Position numbers and translations under genes: made by a program | Notes under the pieces: generated by a model | What the model was told of the DNA's origin: nothing | Seen by the model: the letters and a program-made list of their open reading frames with translations, nothing else | The model's database searches: none | From: Marinobacter sp. THAF197a | GTDB lineage: Bacteria > Pseudomonadota > Gammaproteobacteria > Pseudomonadales > Oleiphilaceae | Length of the DNA stretch: 64,000 bases | Assembly: GCF_009363275.1 (NCBI RefSeq) | Contig: NZ_CP045324.1 | Location: 744,001 to 808,000, forward strand | Reading direction: 5' to 3' | Shown here: positions 17,490 through 30,238 of the stretch, piece by piece | Numbering within the stretch: the first letter of the stretch is position 1 | Layout of the letters: the number at the start of each line of letters is the position of its first letter

Positions 17490-17530
17490 AAAAAGGCCGG
17501 GCAACCAAACTTCGTTGCCCGGCCTTTTTT
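17490..17530. terminator. Terminator between clpB and the DUF4124 gene
   Basis: GGCCGGGCAAC (17495-17505) pairs with GTTGCCCGGCC (17514-17524) around an eight-base loop, with AAAAA before and TTTTTT after; it can end transcription from both sides. Confidence 0.9.
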
Positions 17531-17542
17531 GTGGTGAGAAAA

Positions 17543-18022
17543 CTAGCGTTGGGCGGGTGCCGAGCCTTCCGGCCCGCAGTTTTCTTCCATAATCTCCCGG
17601 AACCGGCGACGTTGCTCTTCGATTTCGTCCGGCGCCAGATAGCGCATCTCGCCGTTCTCCTCAACCCGGATCCGCGCGTTGCTGTTCAGCACGTCCAGGT
17701 TGGATCGGGCGGTGGCACAATTGGCTTCCCGCTGCTTGCGGCGCGCTTCCTCAACAGCGGTCTCTTGACGGCGCTGTTCCTGGGAGCGCTGCTGCTCCTG
17801 CAGTTCTCCCAGCTGTTCCTGGGCACTTTGGCGCTGGCCAGACTGGCTTCTGCTGGTCGTGCCGGAGCGGACATTCACCTGCTCCGAGTTCGCGCCCGTT
17901 GGCTGGCGGTCGCCAAAGTGGGTTACCCCGTTTTCATCTGTCCATTTATACACTGAAGCGCCGGCCGCAAGGCCCGGTGTCATCGCCATCAGAAGTGTCA
18001 GCATCAGGATTTTTCGATTCAT
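17543..18022 (-). CDS. DUF4124-domain periplasmic protein
   Basis: 159 residues from the ATG at 18020-18022. A signal peptide (MNRKILMLTLLMAMTPGLAAGA) precedes a DUF4124 motif (SVYKWTDENGVTHFGDRQP), then a Gln/Glu/Arg-rich predicted coiled coil (about 60-115), one cysteine pair spaced far apart (ANCATA, ENCGPE). An alternative start at 18061 would add 13 polar residues before the signal and is less likely. The family has no established function; DUF4124 proteins are common in Pseudomonas and relatives. It converges on clpB. Confidence 0.85.
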   Translation of the reverse strand: MNRKILMLTLLMAMTPGLAAGASVYKWTDENGVTHFGDRQPTGANSEQVNVRSGTTSRSQSGQRQSAQEQLGELQEQQRSQEQRRQETAVEEARRKQREANCATARSNLDVLNSNARIRVEENGEMRYLAPDEIEEQRRRFREIMEENCGPEGSAPAQR

Positions 18023-18172
18023 GTCTCTGCCCGTTTCTTGTCTACTGCCTGGGGATATCATGCCACCGAAACGATGGATTTTCCCTTGTCTGGTTCAAAT
18101 CTCTTACACGTTATATCCGGTCAGTATGGCAGAGTGTAGAGGAAAATGGTCGCAATTAAGCCACAGCGCCTA

Positions 18173-18200
18173 TTGACAGTGAGTTTCCCGCTGTCAGAAT
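18173..18200 (+). promoter_or_regulatory. Candidate sigma-70 promoter for ilvI
   Basis: A perfect -35 TTGACA (18173-18178), a 16-base spacer and CAGAAT (18195-18200). If used it gives an ilvI leader of about 285 bases. The spacer itself is nearly palindromic (CTGTCA mirrors TTGACAG), which could be an operator. Confidence 0.4.
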
Positions 18201-18492
18201 TACCGATTGCCTGAAGACTGGGGTCAATACGGCAGGCAATCCCGAGCGAGTATCCCCCGTTAATCACCACACTGAGTTCGCCACGCGCTGGCGGGCGCTG
18301 GTTGTTGCTTACGTGCAACCCGTTGATTGGTCGTTCTCCGCAACCCTCAGGAGGGCGGCTGGCCAGGAGACAACCTCTTATTCATGGTGTGGAGGAGTGC
18401 CGGTTCCGCTTTCAAAAGAAGCAGGGAAACCGAAAATCCAGGCAACCGGGGCGAAACCCGGCTCATTCACTCGTAGAAGAGGGTAGAAAATC
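18201..18492 (+). other. Long untranslated stretch before ilvI
   Basis: About 290 bases between the candidate promoter and the ilvI start. It contains small hairpins, for example GTTGC/GCAAC near 18304-18319 and CCGGG/CCCGG near 18447-18462. I see no leader peptide with a run of Ile, Val or Leu codons, so classical attenuation is not supported. A 30-codon frame at 18384-18476 has no branched-chain bias. No gene is called in this stretch. Confidence 0.4.
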
Positions 18493-20211
18493 GTGGAGTT
18501 ATTGTCTGGCGCCGATATGCTGATCCGCTCCCTGCAGGATGAAGGGATCGAATACATATACGGCTATCCGGGTGGTGCAGCCCTTCATATTTATGATGCG
18601 CTGTTCAGGCAGGACAAAGTCAAGCATATTCTGGTGCGGCACGAGCAGGCGGCGGTCCACATGGCCGACGGCTACGCCCGTGCAACCGGAAAACCAGGTA
18701 CCGTACTGGTGACCTCGGGTCCTGGAGCCACCAACACTATTACCGGCATTGCCACCGCCTTTATGGATTCCATCCCCATGGTGGTTCTGTGCGGCCAGGT
18801 TGCATCCACCCTGATTGGTGAAGATGCTTTCCAGGAAACCGATATGATGGGTGTTTCCCGCCCGGTGGTTAAACACAATCTCAGTGTGCGCCATCCGGAA
18901 GAGATTCCCGAAGTCATTCGCAAGGCCTACTACATTGCCGCGACCGGCCGCCCCGGCCCGGTGGTGGTGGATATCCCCAAGGATATGACCACCCCGAACG
19001 AGCGCTATGAGTATTCCTATCCCAAGAAAGTGAAACTGCGCTCCTATAACCCGGCGGTTCGTGGCCACGCAGGCCAGATCAAGAAAGCCGTGGATATGTT
19101 GATGGCCGCCAAGCGCCCGATGATTTACGCCGGTGGCGGGGTGATTCTGGGTAAGGCCTCCGGCCAGTTGACTGAGCTGACCAAGACACTGGGATTCCCG
19201 ATCACCAATACCCTGATGGGCATTGGCTGTTATCCGGCGACTGACAAACAACACCTTGGCTGGCTGGGCATGCATGGCACCTACGAAGCCAACATGGCGA
19301 TGCACCACTCAGACTTGATCCTCTGCGTCGGCGCGCGTTTTGATGACCGGGTAACCAATGCCACCGAGAAATTCTGCCCTGGCGCTCGCATCATTCATAT
19401 CGACATTGACCCCGCGTCTATTTCCAAAACGATTGATGCCGATGTGCCGATTGTGGGTCCGGTGGATGCGGTCCTGAAGGAAATGCTGTCACTGGTCAAA
19501 GAGTCGAAAGACAAGCCGGATGCGGATGCGCTCGCGGCCTGGTGGAAGCAGATTGAAGAGTGGCGAGCATTCCACGGGATGCGTTACGAGACCAGTCCGG
19601 ACGTCATCAAGCCGCAGGAAGTGGTTGAGATGCTCTGGAAGCTCACCAACGGCGACGCCTTTGTGACCAGCGATGTTGGCCAGCACCAGATGTTCGCGGC
19701 CCAGTACTACAAGTTTGACAAGCCCAACCGCTGGATCAACTCCGGTGGCCTTGGCACCATGGGCTTCGGCTTGCCGGCAGCCATGGGCATCAAGCTGACT
19801 CACCCGGATGACGAAGTCCTGTGCTTCACCGGTGAGGGTAGTATCCAGATGAACATTCAGGAGCTGTCTACCTGCAAGCAATACAATCTGCCTGTGAAGA
19901 TCATCAACCTGAACAACCAGGCACTGGGTATGGTCAAGCAGTGGCAGGACATGAACTATGAGTCCCGGCATGCAGAATCCTACATGGAGTCATTGCCCGA
20001 TTTCATCAAGCTGGCGGAAGCCTACGGTCATGTCGGTGTTCGCATTGAGCGCAAGGAAGATCTCGAGCCCAAGCTCAAGGAAGTTCTGGCGATGAAAGAC
20101 AAGCTGGTGTTTGTGGACATCTACGTTGACCGCTTTGAGCATGTGTACCCTATGCAGGTTGCCCGTGGTTCCATGAAAGACATGTGGCTCAGCAAAACGG
20201 AGAGGGTGTGA
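18493..20211 (+). CDS. ilvI: Acetolactate synthase large subunit IlvI
   Basis: 572 residues from a GTG with GAGGGTAG upstream. It is a ThDP enzyme: catalytic Glu51 in RHEQAAVHMADGYARATG, and the ThDP/Mg motif GEGSIQMN with NNQALGM. The motif has GEG where many enzymes have GDG. It condenses two pyruvates to acetolactate, or pyruvate with 2-oxobutyrate, at the head of Val, Leu and Ile synthesis. ilvH follows three bases later; the set ilvI-ilvH-ilvC is one operon in Pseudomonas. Confidence 0.96.
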   Translation: MELLSGADMLIRSLQDEGIEYIYGYPGGAALHIYDALFRQDKVKHILVRHEQAAVHMADGYARATGKPGTVLVTSGPGATNTITGIATAFMDSIPMVVLCGQVASTLIGEDAFQETDMMGVSRPVVKHNLSVRHPEEIPEVIRKAYYIAATGRPGPVVVDIPKDMTTPNERYEYSYPKKVKLRSYNPAVRGHAGQIKKAVDMLMAAKRPMIYAGGGVILGKASGQLTELTKTLGFPITNTLMGIGCYPATDKQHLGWLGMHGTYEANMAMHHSDLILCVGARFDDRVTNATEKFCPGARIIHIDIDPASISKTIDADVPIVGPVDAVLKEMLSLVKESKDKPDADALAAWWKQIEEWRAFHGMRYETSPDVIKPQEVVEMLWKLTNGDAFVTSDVGQHQMFAAQYYKFDKPNRWINSGGLGTMGFGLPAAMGIKLTHPDDEVLCFTGEGSIQMNIQELSTCKQYNLPVKIINLNNQALGMVKQWQDMNYESRHAESYMESLPDFIKLAEAYGHVGVRIERKEDLEPKLKEVLAMKDKLVFVDIYVDRFEHVYPMQVARGSMKDMWLSKTERV

Positions 20212-20213
20212 TC

Positions 20214-20705
20214 ATGCGTCGAATCATTTCTGTTTTGCTTGAAAACGAACCCGGTGCCTTGTCTCGGGTAGTTGGTCTGTTCTCGCAGCGCAACTACAAC
20301 ATCGAGACCCTGACCGTGGCCCCGACGGAAGATGAGACGCTGTCCCGCCTGACCGTCACCACCACCGGTTCCGACAAGGTCATCGAACAGATCACCAAAC
20401 AGCTGAACAAGCTGATCGAAGTGGTCAAGCTGGTCGACCTCACCGAAGGTTCGCACATTGAGCGCGAACTGATGCTGGTCAAGCTCAAGGCGACCGGCTC
20501 CCAGCGTGCGGAAATCAAGCGCACGGTGGATATCTTCCGAGGCCAGATCGTTGACGTGACCAGTTCCGTGTACACGGTGCAGTTGGCGGGTGACAGCGAA
20601 AAGTTGGATGGCTTTATCCAGGCGGTAGGTACCTCCGGAATCCTGGAAGTGGTGCGTACCGGCGTGTCAGGTATTGCCCGTGGCGAAAAGGTGCTCAGCC
20701 TCTGA
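20214..20705 (+). CDS. ilvH: Acetolactate synthase small (regulatory) subunit IlvH
   Basis: 163 residues from the ATG at 20214 with GGAGAGGG upstream. The N-terminal ACT domain begins MRRIISVLLENEPGALSRVV and continues LFSQRNYNIETLTV, the valine-binding surface of the family; a C-terminal ALS small-subunit domain follows. It confers valine feedback inhibition and raises IlvI activity. Confidence 0.96.
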   Translation: MRRIISVLLENEPGALSRVVGLFSQRNYNIETLTVAPTEDETLSRLTVTTTGSDKVIEQITKQLNKLIEVVKLVDLTEGSHIERELMLVKLKATGSQRAEIKRTVDIFRGQIVDVTSSVYTVQLAGDSEKLDGFIQAVGTSGILEVVRTGVSGIARGEKVLSL

Positions 20706-20729
20706 GGCTGCTTTGCAAATTTGAACATC

Positions 20730-20747
20730 ATGGCCCGGCAGGGCCAT
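20730..20747 (+). other. Hairpin between ilvH and ilvC
   Basis: ATGGCCC (20730-20736), loop GGCA, GGGCCAT (20741-20747): a perfect 7-bp stem without T-run. It may set differential stability of the ilvIH and ilvC parts of the message. A TATAAT at 20752-20757 just behind it is too close to the ilvC ribosome site to be a convincing promoter. Confidence 0.5.
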
Positions 20748-20768
20748 TACATATAATAGAGGTTTCTC

Positions 20769-21785
20769 ATGCAGGTTTATTACGATAAAGATTGTGATCT
20801 TTCCATCATCCAGGGCAAGAAGGTTGCCATTCTGGGTTTCGGTTCTCAGGGCCACGCCCACGCGTGCAACCTGAAAGACTCTGGCGTTGACGTAGTGGTT
20901 GGCCTGCGTGCCGGCTCTTCCTCCATCGCTAAAGCCGAAGCCTACGGCCTGAAGACCAGCGACGTGGCTTCGGCCGTTGCTGCCGCTGATGTGGTTATGG
21001 TTCTGACTCCGGACGAATTCCAGGCCCAGTTGTACCGTGAGGAAATCGAGCCGAACCTGAAGCAGGGCGCTACCCTGGCCTTCGCTCACGGCTTCGCAAT
21101 CCACTACAACCAGATCGTTCCCCGTAAAGATCTGGACGTGATCATGGTTGCCCCGAAGGCTCCGGGCCACACTGTGCGCACCGAGTTCACCAAGGGCGGT
21201 GGTATTCCTGATCTGATCGCCATCTTCCAGGACGCTTCCGGCAACGCCAAGAACGTTGCTCTGTCCTACGCCAGCGGCGTGGGCGGCGGCCGTACCGGTA
21301 TCATTGAAACCACCTTCAAAGACGAAACCGAAACCGACCTGTTCGGTGAGCAGGCGGTTCTGTGTGGCGGCGCGGTTGAGCTGGTGAAAGCTGGCTTCGA
21401 AACCCTGACCGAGGCAGGCTACGCTCCGGAAATGGCTTACTTCGAGTGTCTGCACGAGCTGAAGCTGATTGTTGACCTGATGTACGAAGGCGGCATCGCC
21501 AACATGAACTACTCCATCTCCAACAACGCCGAGTACGGTGAGTACGTAACCGGCCCGGAGGTGATTAACGAGCAGTCCCGTGAAGCCATGCGCAACGCAC
21601 TGAAGCGCATTCAGAGTGGCGAATACGCCAAGATGTTCATCTCTGAGGGCGCGTTGAACTACCCGTCCATGACAGCTCGCCGTCGCCAGAATGCGGCACA
21701 CGAGATCGAGACTGTGGGCGAGAAGCTTCGCTCCATGATGCCGTGGATCTCCGCGAACAAGATCGTGGACAAAGAAAAGAACTGA
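20769..21785 (+). CDS. ilvC: Ketol-acid reductoisomerase (class I)
   Basis: 338 residues, the length of the short class I enzyme. The Rossmann motif is VAILGFGSQGHAHACNLKDSG, and the metal-binding acidic residues lie in DETETDLFGEQAVLCGG and FECLHELKLIVDLMYEGG. It converts acetolactate to dihydroxyisovalerate with NADPH and Mg. GAGG precedes the start. Codon use is highly biased, in keeping with high expression. A terminator follows. Confidence 0.97.
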   Translation: MQVYYDKDCDLSIIQGKKVAILGFGSQGHAHACNLKDSGVDVVVGLRAGSSSIAKAEAYGLKTSDVASAVAAADVVMVLTPDEFQAQLYREEIEPNLKQGATLAFAHGFAIHYNQIVPRKDLDVIMVAPKAPGHTVRTEFTKGGGIPDLIAIFQDASGNAKNVALSYASGVGGGRTGIIETTFKDETETDLFGEQAVLCGGAVELVKAGFETLTEAGYAPEMAYFECLHELKLIVDLMYEGGIANMNYSISNNAEYGEYVTGPEVINEQSREAMRNALKRIQSGEYAKMFISEGALNYPSMTARRRQNAAHEIETVGEKLRSMMPWISANKIVDKEKN

Positions 21786-21812
21786 TCCGGAATTTCCGGT
21801 ACGGTTTTGAAA

Positions 21813-21837
21813 GCGCGGCCCTAGTGGCCGCGTTTTT
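21813..21837 (+). terminator. ilvC terminator
   Basis: CGCGGCC (21814-21820), loop CTAGT, GGCCGCG (21826-21832), then TTTTT. Confidence 0.88.
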
Positions 21838-21876
21838 CGTATATACTCCGCCCAAATGCTTTCCGGAGTTTATGGA

Positions 21877-22689
21877 ATGACTGAAGACAAAAAATCTGTT
21901 GAACATCCAGAGTCCCACTGTGCACACGAGTCAGAAGTGGCGGCCGGAGAGGTTATTGAGGAAGAAGTCGTAGGTGGTGCAAAGGTTCGCCGAAAAGGTA
22001 TCTATCTACTGCCAAATGCCCTGACAACGGCATCCCTGTTTTCCGGGTTCTATGCGATTGTTTCAGCAGCCAACGGCGTTTTCGATAATGCAGCTATAGC
22101 AATATTCGTCTCCATGATTCTCGACGGCCTTGATGGCCGGGTAGCGCGGATGACCAATACCCAGAGCAAGTTCGGGGAAGAATACGATAGCCTTGCCGAC
22201 ATGGTGGCGTTCGGCGTTGCGCCCGGAATGGTGGCTTTTTTCTGGGCTCTGAACGGCCTCGACAAGGTTGGCTGGGCTATTACGTTCATCTACGTTGCCG
22301 GAGCTGCCCTGCGCCTCGCTCGTTTCAACACCCAGATTGGATCGGTGGACAAAAAGTACTTTGTGGGGCTGCCGAGCCCGGCAGCTGCAGCGTGTGTGGC
22401 GGGTCTGGTCTGGTGCTTCCATCAGTATGAGCCAGCCACCTGGTTGACCCTGCTTTCGATTATTGTTGTCGGCGGCACCGGCCTATTGATGGTCAGCAAT
22501 GTGCTTTACCGCAGTTTCAAGGATCTCGATATGCGGGGGCGGGTGCCATTCGCGGCCATCCTGCTGGTAGTGCTGATTCTTGTGGTGATCGCCCTTGACC
22601 CGGCCACCGTACTGTTTACAGCATTCCTGATATATGCACTGTCTGGTCCGGTGCGCGCCTTGTTCAGACAAAAGGCAAAACGCGCCTGA
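21877..22689 (+). CDS. pssA: CDP-diacylglycerol-serine O-phosphatidyltransferase PssA
   Basis: 270 residues from the ATG at 21877, chosen because CGGAG at 21864-21868 is eight bases away; the ATG at 21856 has no site. It carries the complete CDP-alcohol phosphotransferase signature, DG..AR........G...D...D (DGRVARMTNT...GEEYDSLAD), and about seven to eight membrane segments. It makes phosphatidylserine, the precursor of phosphatidylethanolamine, in the inner membrane. The charged N-terminal extension is about 40 residues long. Confidence 0.94.
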   Translation: MTEDKKSVEHPESHCAHESEVAAGEVIEEEVVGGAKVRRKGIYLLPNALTTASLFSGFYAIVSAANGVFDNAAIAIFVSMILDGLDGRVARMTNTQSKFGEEYDSLADMVAFGVAPGMVAFFWALNGLDKVGWAITFIYVAGAALRLARFNTQIGSVDKKYFVGLPSPAAAACVAGLVWCFHQYEPATWLTLLSIIVVGGTGLLMVSNVLYRSFKDLDMRGRVPFAAILLVVLILVVIALDPATVLFTAFLIYALSGPVRALFRQKAKRA

Positions 22690-22701
22690 TGCTATAGTGC
22701 A

Positions 22702-22725
22702 CCCGCCCGGGGACGTCCGGGCGGG
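22702..22725 (+). terminator. GC-rich hairpin after pssA
   Basis: CCCGCCCGG (22702-22710), loop GGACGT, CCGGGCGGG (22717-22725), followed only by AATTT. It is a strong stem with a poor T-run, so termination is likely but not certain. Confidence 0.6.
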
Positions 22726-22781
22726 AATTTCTCCGGGAATCTACGGTCACTTATTCAAACCGCTTCCTGTGGAGTCAGCCC

Positions 22782-23753
22782 ATGCTCATCAAACGGCGCC
22801 CTTCCTGGTTTTTGCCCGAATCCGAAGTCACTCCCCGGTCTGTCTACCTGAACCGACGTAAATTCATGACCGGTGCCATTGCCTCTGCTGCAGCTCTCAC
22901 TGCGCCCGGCCTTTTGCGGGCAGGTGACAGTTCGACAACCACACCGCTGACTTTCCGTGAAGCGCCGGAGTACTCAACCGACGAGAAGAAAACGCCCTTT
23001 GATGCAGTAGCCAAGTACAATAATTTCTATGAGTTTGGCACCGGCAAGGGCGATCCTGCCAAGTATGCCCACGAGATGTCTGTGGACCCCTGGTCTGTGG
23101 AGGTTGATGGCGAGTGTGCCCGGCCAGGTCGTTACGCCCTGGAAGATCTGCTGAAGCCCCACGACTATGAAGAGCGAATCTACCGGCTCCGCTGTGTTGA
23201 GGCTTGGTCTATGGTGATTCCCTGGGTTGGCGTGCCGTTAGCGACAGTGTTGAACCGCCTGGAGCCGAATTCGCGAGCGAAGTACGTGTACTTCGAAACC
23301 CTGCATGACCCAAAACAGATGCGAGGGCAGCGCTCCCTGTTCAGTACCATAGATTGGCCGTACAGGGAGGGGCTACGTATGGATGAGGCGATGAACGAGC
23401 TTTCTTTCCTGGCGATTGGTCTCTATGGCGAAACCCTGCCTAATCAGAATGGCGCTCCGATCCGCCTCGTGGTTCCCTGGAAGTACGGATTCAAGAGTAT
23501 TAAATCGATAGTTCGGATTCGGTTTCTGGAAGAGCAGCCTAAAACGACCTGGGAATTACTTGCGCCAAGTGAGTACGGATTCTATGCCAACGTAAACCCT
23601 GAGGTGGATCATCCGCGTTGGAGTCAGAAGAGAGAGCGGCGTTTACCCTCTGGTGTACTCCGTCCGAATTGGCTGGAAACCCGAATGTTTAATGGTTACG
23701 AAGAGCAGGTTGCGCATCTCTACAAAGGGATGGACCTGGCCAAGTTCTACTGA
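22782..23753 (+). CDS. msrP: Protein-methionine-sulfoxide reductase catalytic subunit MsrP (YedY)
   Basis: 323 residues. A twin-arginine signal (LNRRKFMTGAIASAAALTAPGLL) about residue 25 marks export by Tat. The sulfite-oxidase fold carries the single molybdenum-ligating cysteine in YRLRCVEAWSMVIPW. With the membrane haem protein MsrQ, it repairs oxidised methionine in periplasmic proteins using electrons from the respiratory chain. msrQ starts in its stop codon. Confidence 0.95.
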   Translation: MLIKRRPSWFLPESEVTPRSVYLNRRKFMTGAIASAAALTAPGLLRAGDSSTTTPLTFREAPEYSTDEKKTPFDAVAKYNNFYEFGTGKGDPAKYAHEMSVDPWSVEVDGECARPGRYALEDLLKPHDYEERIYRLRCVEAWSMVIPWVGVPLATVLNRLEPNSRAKYVYFETLHDPKQMRGQRSLFSTIDWPYREGLRMDEAMNELSFLAIGLYGETLPNQNGAPIRLVVPWKYGFKSIKSIVRIRFLEEQPKTTWELLAPSEYGFYANVNPEVDHPRWSQKRERRLPSGVLRPNWLETRMFNGYEEQVAHLYKGMDLAKFY

Positions 23754-24376
23754 TGTTGCCTGCAGCCGAACGAATGGTGTCGAGCGTTGTGGCGAAAGTT
23801 ATCGTCTTTTGCGCTGCCTTGATGCCATTGATATGGTTGGTGTCCGATGTTGTGGTTGGCCGAATAGGTCCGGATCCTGGCCAGGAGATAACGGAGCGGC
23901 TCGGCATTGCGGCCTTCCAGTTATTGCTTGTGACGCTTCTGATAACCCCTTTGAAGAAAATGACCGGCTGGCCTGGTTGGTTACGCCACCGGCGCATGCT
24001 GGGTTTGTTTGCCTTCTTTTACGCAGTGTTGCATGTGTTTGCGTTCTTGCAGCTGATTCTCGGTTGGGGCGATTTGTGGGCGACCTTCACGCGCCGGCCC
24101 TACATCGCCCTGGGGGCAGTCGCCTTCCTCCTGATGATTCCTCTCGCATTAACGTCAACAAAAGCGATGATGAAGCGGATGGGTCGCCGATGGAAGCCGA
24201 TCCACCGCTTGATCTACCTGTCGGCACTTTTCGCCTGGCTGCATTTTTTGTGGCAGGCAAGGAGTGATGTCACCGAAATGGTGATGTACGGGCTGTTGCT
24301 TATGGCTTTGCTGTTTACCAGAGCTTACTGGTTTGGTGTTTCTTCGTTGGTTCCCTTGCGAAAGTCCGGAGTTTGA
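23753..24376 (+). CDS. msrQ: MsrQ, haem-binding membrane subunit of the MsrPQ system (YedZ)
   Basis: 207 residues with about six membrane helices and the ferric-reductase-like pattern: histidines in RHRRMLGLFAFFYAVLHVFAF, KPIHRLIYL and AWLHFLWQA serve as haem ligands in the family. It passes electrons from quinol or flavin to MsrP. It overlaps the msrP stop by one base (TGATG). The rRNA operon follows after about 80 bases, as in Pseudomonas. Confidence 0.93.
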   Translation: MLPAAERMVSSVVAKVIVFCAALMPLIWLVSDVVVGRIGPDPGQEITERLGIAAFQLLLVTLLITPLKKMTGWPGWLRHRRMLGLFAFFYAVLHVFAFLQLILGWGDLWATFTRRPYIALGAVAFLLMIPLALTSTKAMMKRMGRRWKPIHRLIYLSALFAWLHFLWQARSDVTEMVMYGLLLMALLFTRAYWFGVSSLVPLRKSGV

Positions 24377-24459
24377 CTGGAAAGTAAGCATTTTGGTGGC
24401 GTATTGATCAGTGACATAGGTGGAAACCGAATAAGGGAAAGGTTTTTCGAAAAAGGGCG

Positions 24460-24487
24460 TTGACAGTTTTCGTGGCGCCTGTAGAAT
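24460..24487 (+). promoter_or_regulatory. rRNA promoter P1
   Basis: TTGACA (24460-24465), 16-base spacer, TAGAAT (24482-24487), then a GC-rich discriminator (GCGCACC). This is a near-consensus rRNA promoter. Confidence 0.8.
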
Positions 24488-24592
24488 GCGCACCACTTCT
24501 GAGGGACAAGCCGCTGACGGCAACCTCCCAGACGAAAGCAACTGTTTGAAAGTATTCGAAAATTTGATCTGAAAATTCTTCGAAATAAACGG

Positions 24593-24620
24593 TTGACAGG
24601 GCAGCGGAACGATGTAGAAT
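24593..24620 (+). promoter_or_regulatory. rRNA promoter P2
   Basis: TTGACA (24593-24598), 16-base spacer, TAGAAT (24615-24620), GC-rich discriminator ACGCGGCC. The A/T-rich stretch 24541-24590 just upstream has the look of an UP element. Same -10 and -35 hexamers and spacer length as P1, so this is a tandem pair. Confidence 0.85.
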
Positions 24621-24632
24621 ACGCGGCCTTGA

Positions 24633-24660
24633 TTGAGCAACAGCTCAAACGCTCTTTAAA
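24633..24660 (+). promoter_or_regulatory. boxB/boxA-like antitermination (nut) site of the rRNA leader
   Basis: A boxB-like hairpin TTGAGC-AACA-GCTCAA (24633-24648) is followed at once by boxA-like GCTCTTTAAA (24651-24660), the binding site of NusB-NusE. A second boxA stands before 23S. Confidence 0.75.
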
Positions 24661-24665
24661 AAGTT

Positions 24666-24684
24666 AACCAAGTAATTCGTGTGG
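24666..24684 (+). repeat. Left arm of the 16S precursor processing stem
   Basis: This 19-base segment is the exact reverse complement of 26358-26376. The two bracket 16S rRNA and form the stem cut by RNase III. Confidence 0.88.
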
Positions 24685-24789
24685 GCGCTGGCCGAGGTAT
24701 TTCGGATACGAAATATCAGGACAGTGACTCGTCGAAATTGAGTTTTGTCTTGAGCAAGAATTAAGAACTTTCGGGTTCTTGTATGATTT

Positions 24790-26330
<1,541 letters not shown>

Positions 26331-26357
26331 AACGAAGCCGAGAGCTTCGGTCAGAGT

Positions 26358-26376
26358 CCACACGAATTACTTGGTT
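26358..26376 (+). repeat. Right arm of the 16S precursor processing stem
   Basis: Exact 19-base reverse complement of 24666-24684. A small hairpin (GAAGC/GCTTC, 26334-26348) stands between it and the 16S end. Confidence 0.88.
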
Positions 26377-26420
26377 GGCTAATAAAGAGAGCAAAAGGGG
26401 CTTTGCAGTCCCGTATGTTT

Positions 26421-26497
<77 letters not shown>

Positions 26498-26621
26498 AAA
26501 TCGCTCAGCTCGTCGTTGCTTCCAGGCTCACGTGCTACTCGCACGCTACACCTGAAAGCGCCTAGATCTGAACGATTTTCCGAGTACGGCATTTGGTCGG
26601 CTTGGTGAGTGGTTTCGATGA

Positions 26622-26697
26622 GGGGCTGTAGCTCAGTTGGGAGAGCGCCTGCCTTGCACGCAGGAGGTCAGCGGTTCGATCCCGCTCAGCTCCACCA
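26622..26697 (+). tRNA. alaT: tRNA-Ala (TGC)
   Basis: 76 bases. Acceptor GGGGCTG pairs with CAGCTCC (one G-U), discriminator A, encoded CCA. Anticodon TGC in CTTGCAC, T-loop GGTTCGATCC. Confidence 0.97.
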
Positions 26698-27014
26698 AAA
26701 AAGCCTGAACGATCGACGATTAACTGACTAACTCCGGTTAGCAGTGTACAGAAACGAATGTTTCATATCGATGAAGCCTTCCTTTCTGATCACTGGGTCA
26801 GATTTGCTCTTTAACAAATTGGACGAGATAGAACACGAATAGATTTCTCTCATTATCTCCGAGAGAAACTGTTCAAAGTGATAGCGATTTCAAGCGTTAT
26901 CCGGTGTTGTCGTTGAAGTGGTTGTTATATCGCTTCAAGGAACTGTCTCCACTTATTGGCATCCTGGTTTACCAGGCGGTCGATAGATGGAACGCAGTTG
27001 TCTTGGGGTTATAT
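26698..27014 (+). other. tRNA-Ala to 23S spacer with boxA
   Basis: A 317-base spacer without genes. It contains a consensus boxA (TGCTCTTTAACA, 26805-26816) and ends in the left arm of the 23S processing stem (26998-27022), which pairs with 29897-29922 with a two-base bulge. Confidence 0.8.
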
Positions 27015-29906
<2,892 letters not shown>

Positions 29907-30008
29907 ATAACACCCAAGACAATTGCGGATAACGCAGAGCCACGCGAAAGCCACGCTCAAACGAAATCAATATCACGTTCCATCTCGTCCCCCAGTGATC
30001 ATCCGTTT

Positions 30009-30124
30009 TGCCTGACGACCATAGCGGTCTGGAACCACCTGATCCCATCCCGAACTCAGAAGTGAAACAGACCAGCGCCGATGGTAGTGTGGTTCGCCCA
30101 TGTGAGAGTAGGTCATCGTCAGGC
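30009..30124 (+). rRNA. rrf: 5S ribosomal RNA
   Basis: About 116 bases: TGCCTGACGACC at the start pairs with GTCAGGC at the end, and the central CGAACTCAGAAGTGAAAC is the conserved 5S core. Confidence 0.96.
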
Positions 30125-30134
30125 TCTTAATACC

Positions 30135-30169
30135 AAAAGCCCCAGCATCCTTGATGTTGGGGCTTTTTT
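30135..30169 (+). terminator. rRNA operon terminator
   Basis: AGCCCCAGCATC (30138-30149), loop CTT, GATGTTGGGGCT (30153-30164), followed by TTTTTT. Confidence 0.93.
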
Positions 30170-30238
30170 ATTTGTGCTTCGGGAGAAGTGATATACTCCC
30201 TACCATTATCCGAACCAAGTTTTGATGGGAGCCTTCCA

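Noticed and set aside
18384..18476. Thirty-codon frame in the ilvI leader as an attenuation peptide
   Set aside because: It has no run of Ile, Val or Leu codons and its ribosome site is too far away; no terminator/antiterminator pair was found.
20752..20757. TATAAT before ilvC as a promoter
   Set aside because: A start would fall at the ribosome site, and no -35 box lies at the right distance; ilvC is better explained as part of the ilvIHC message.
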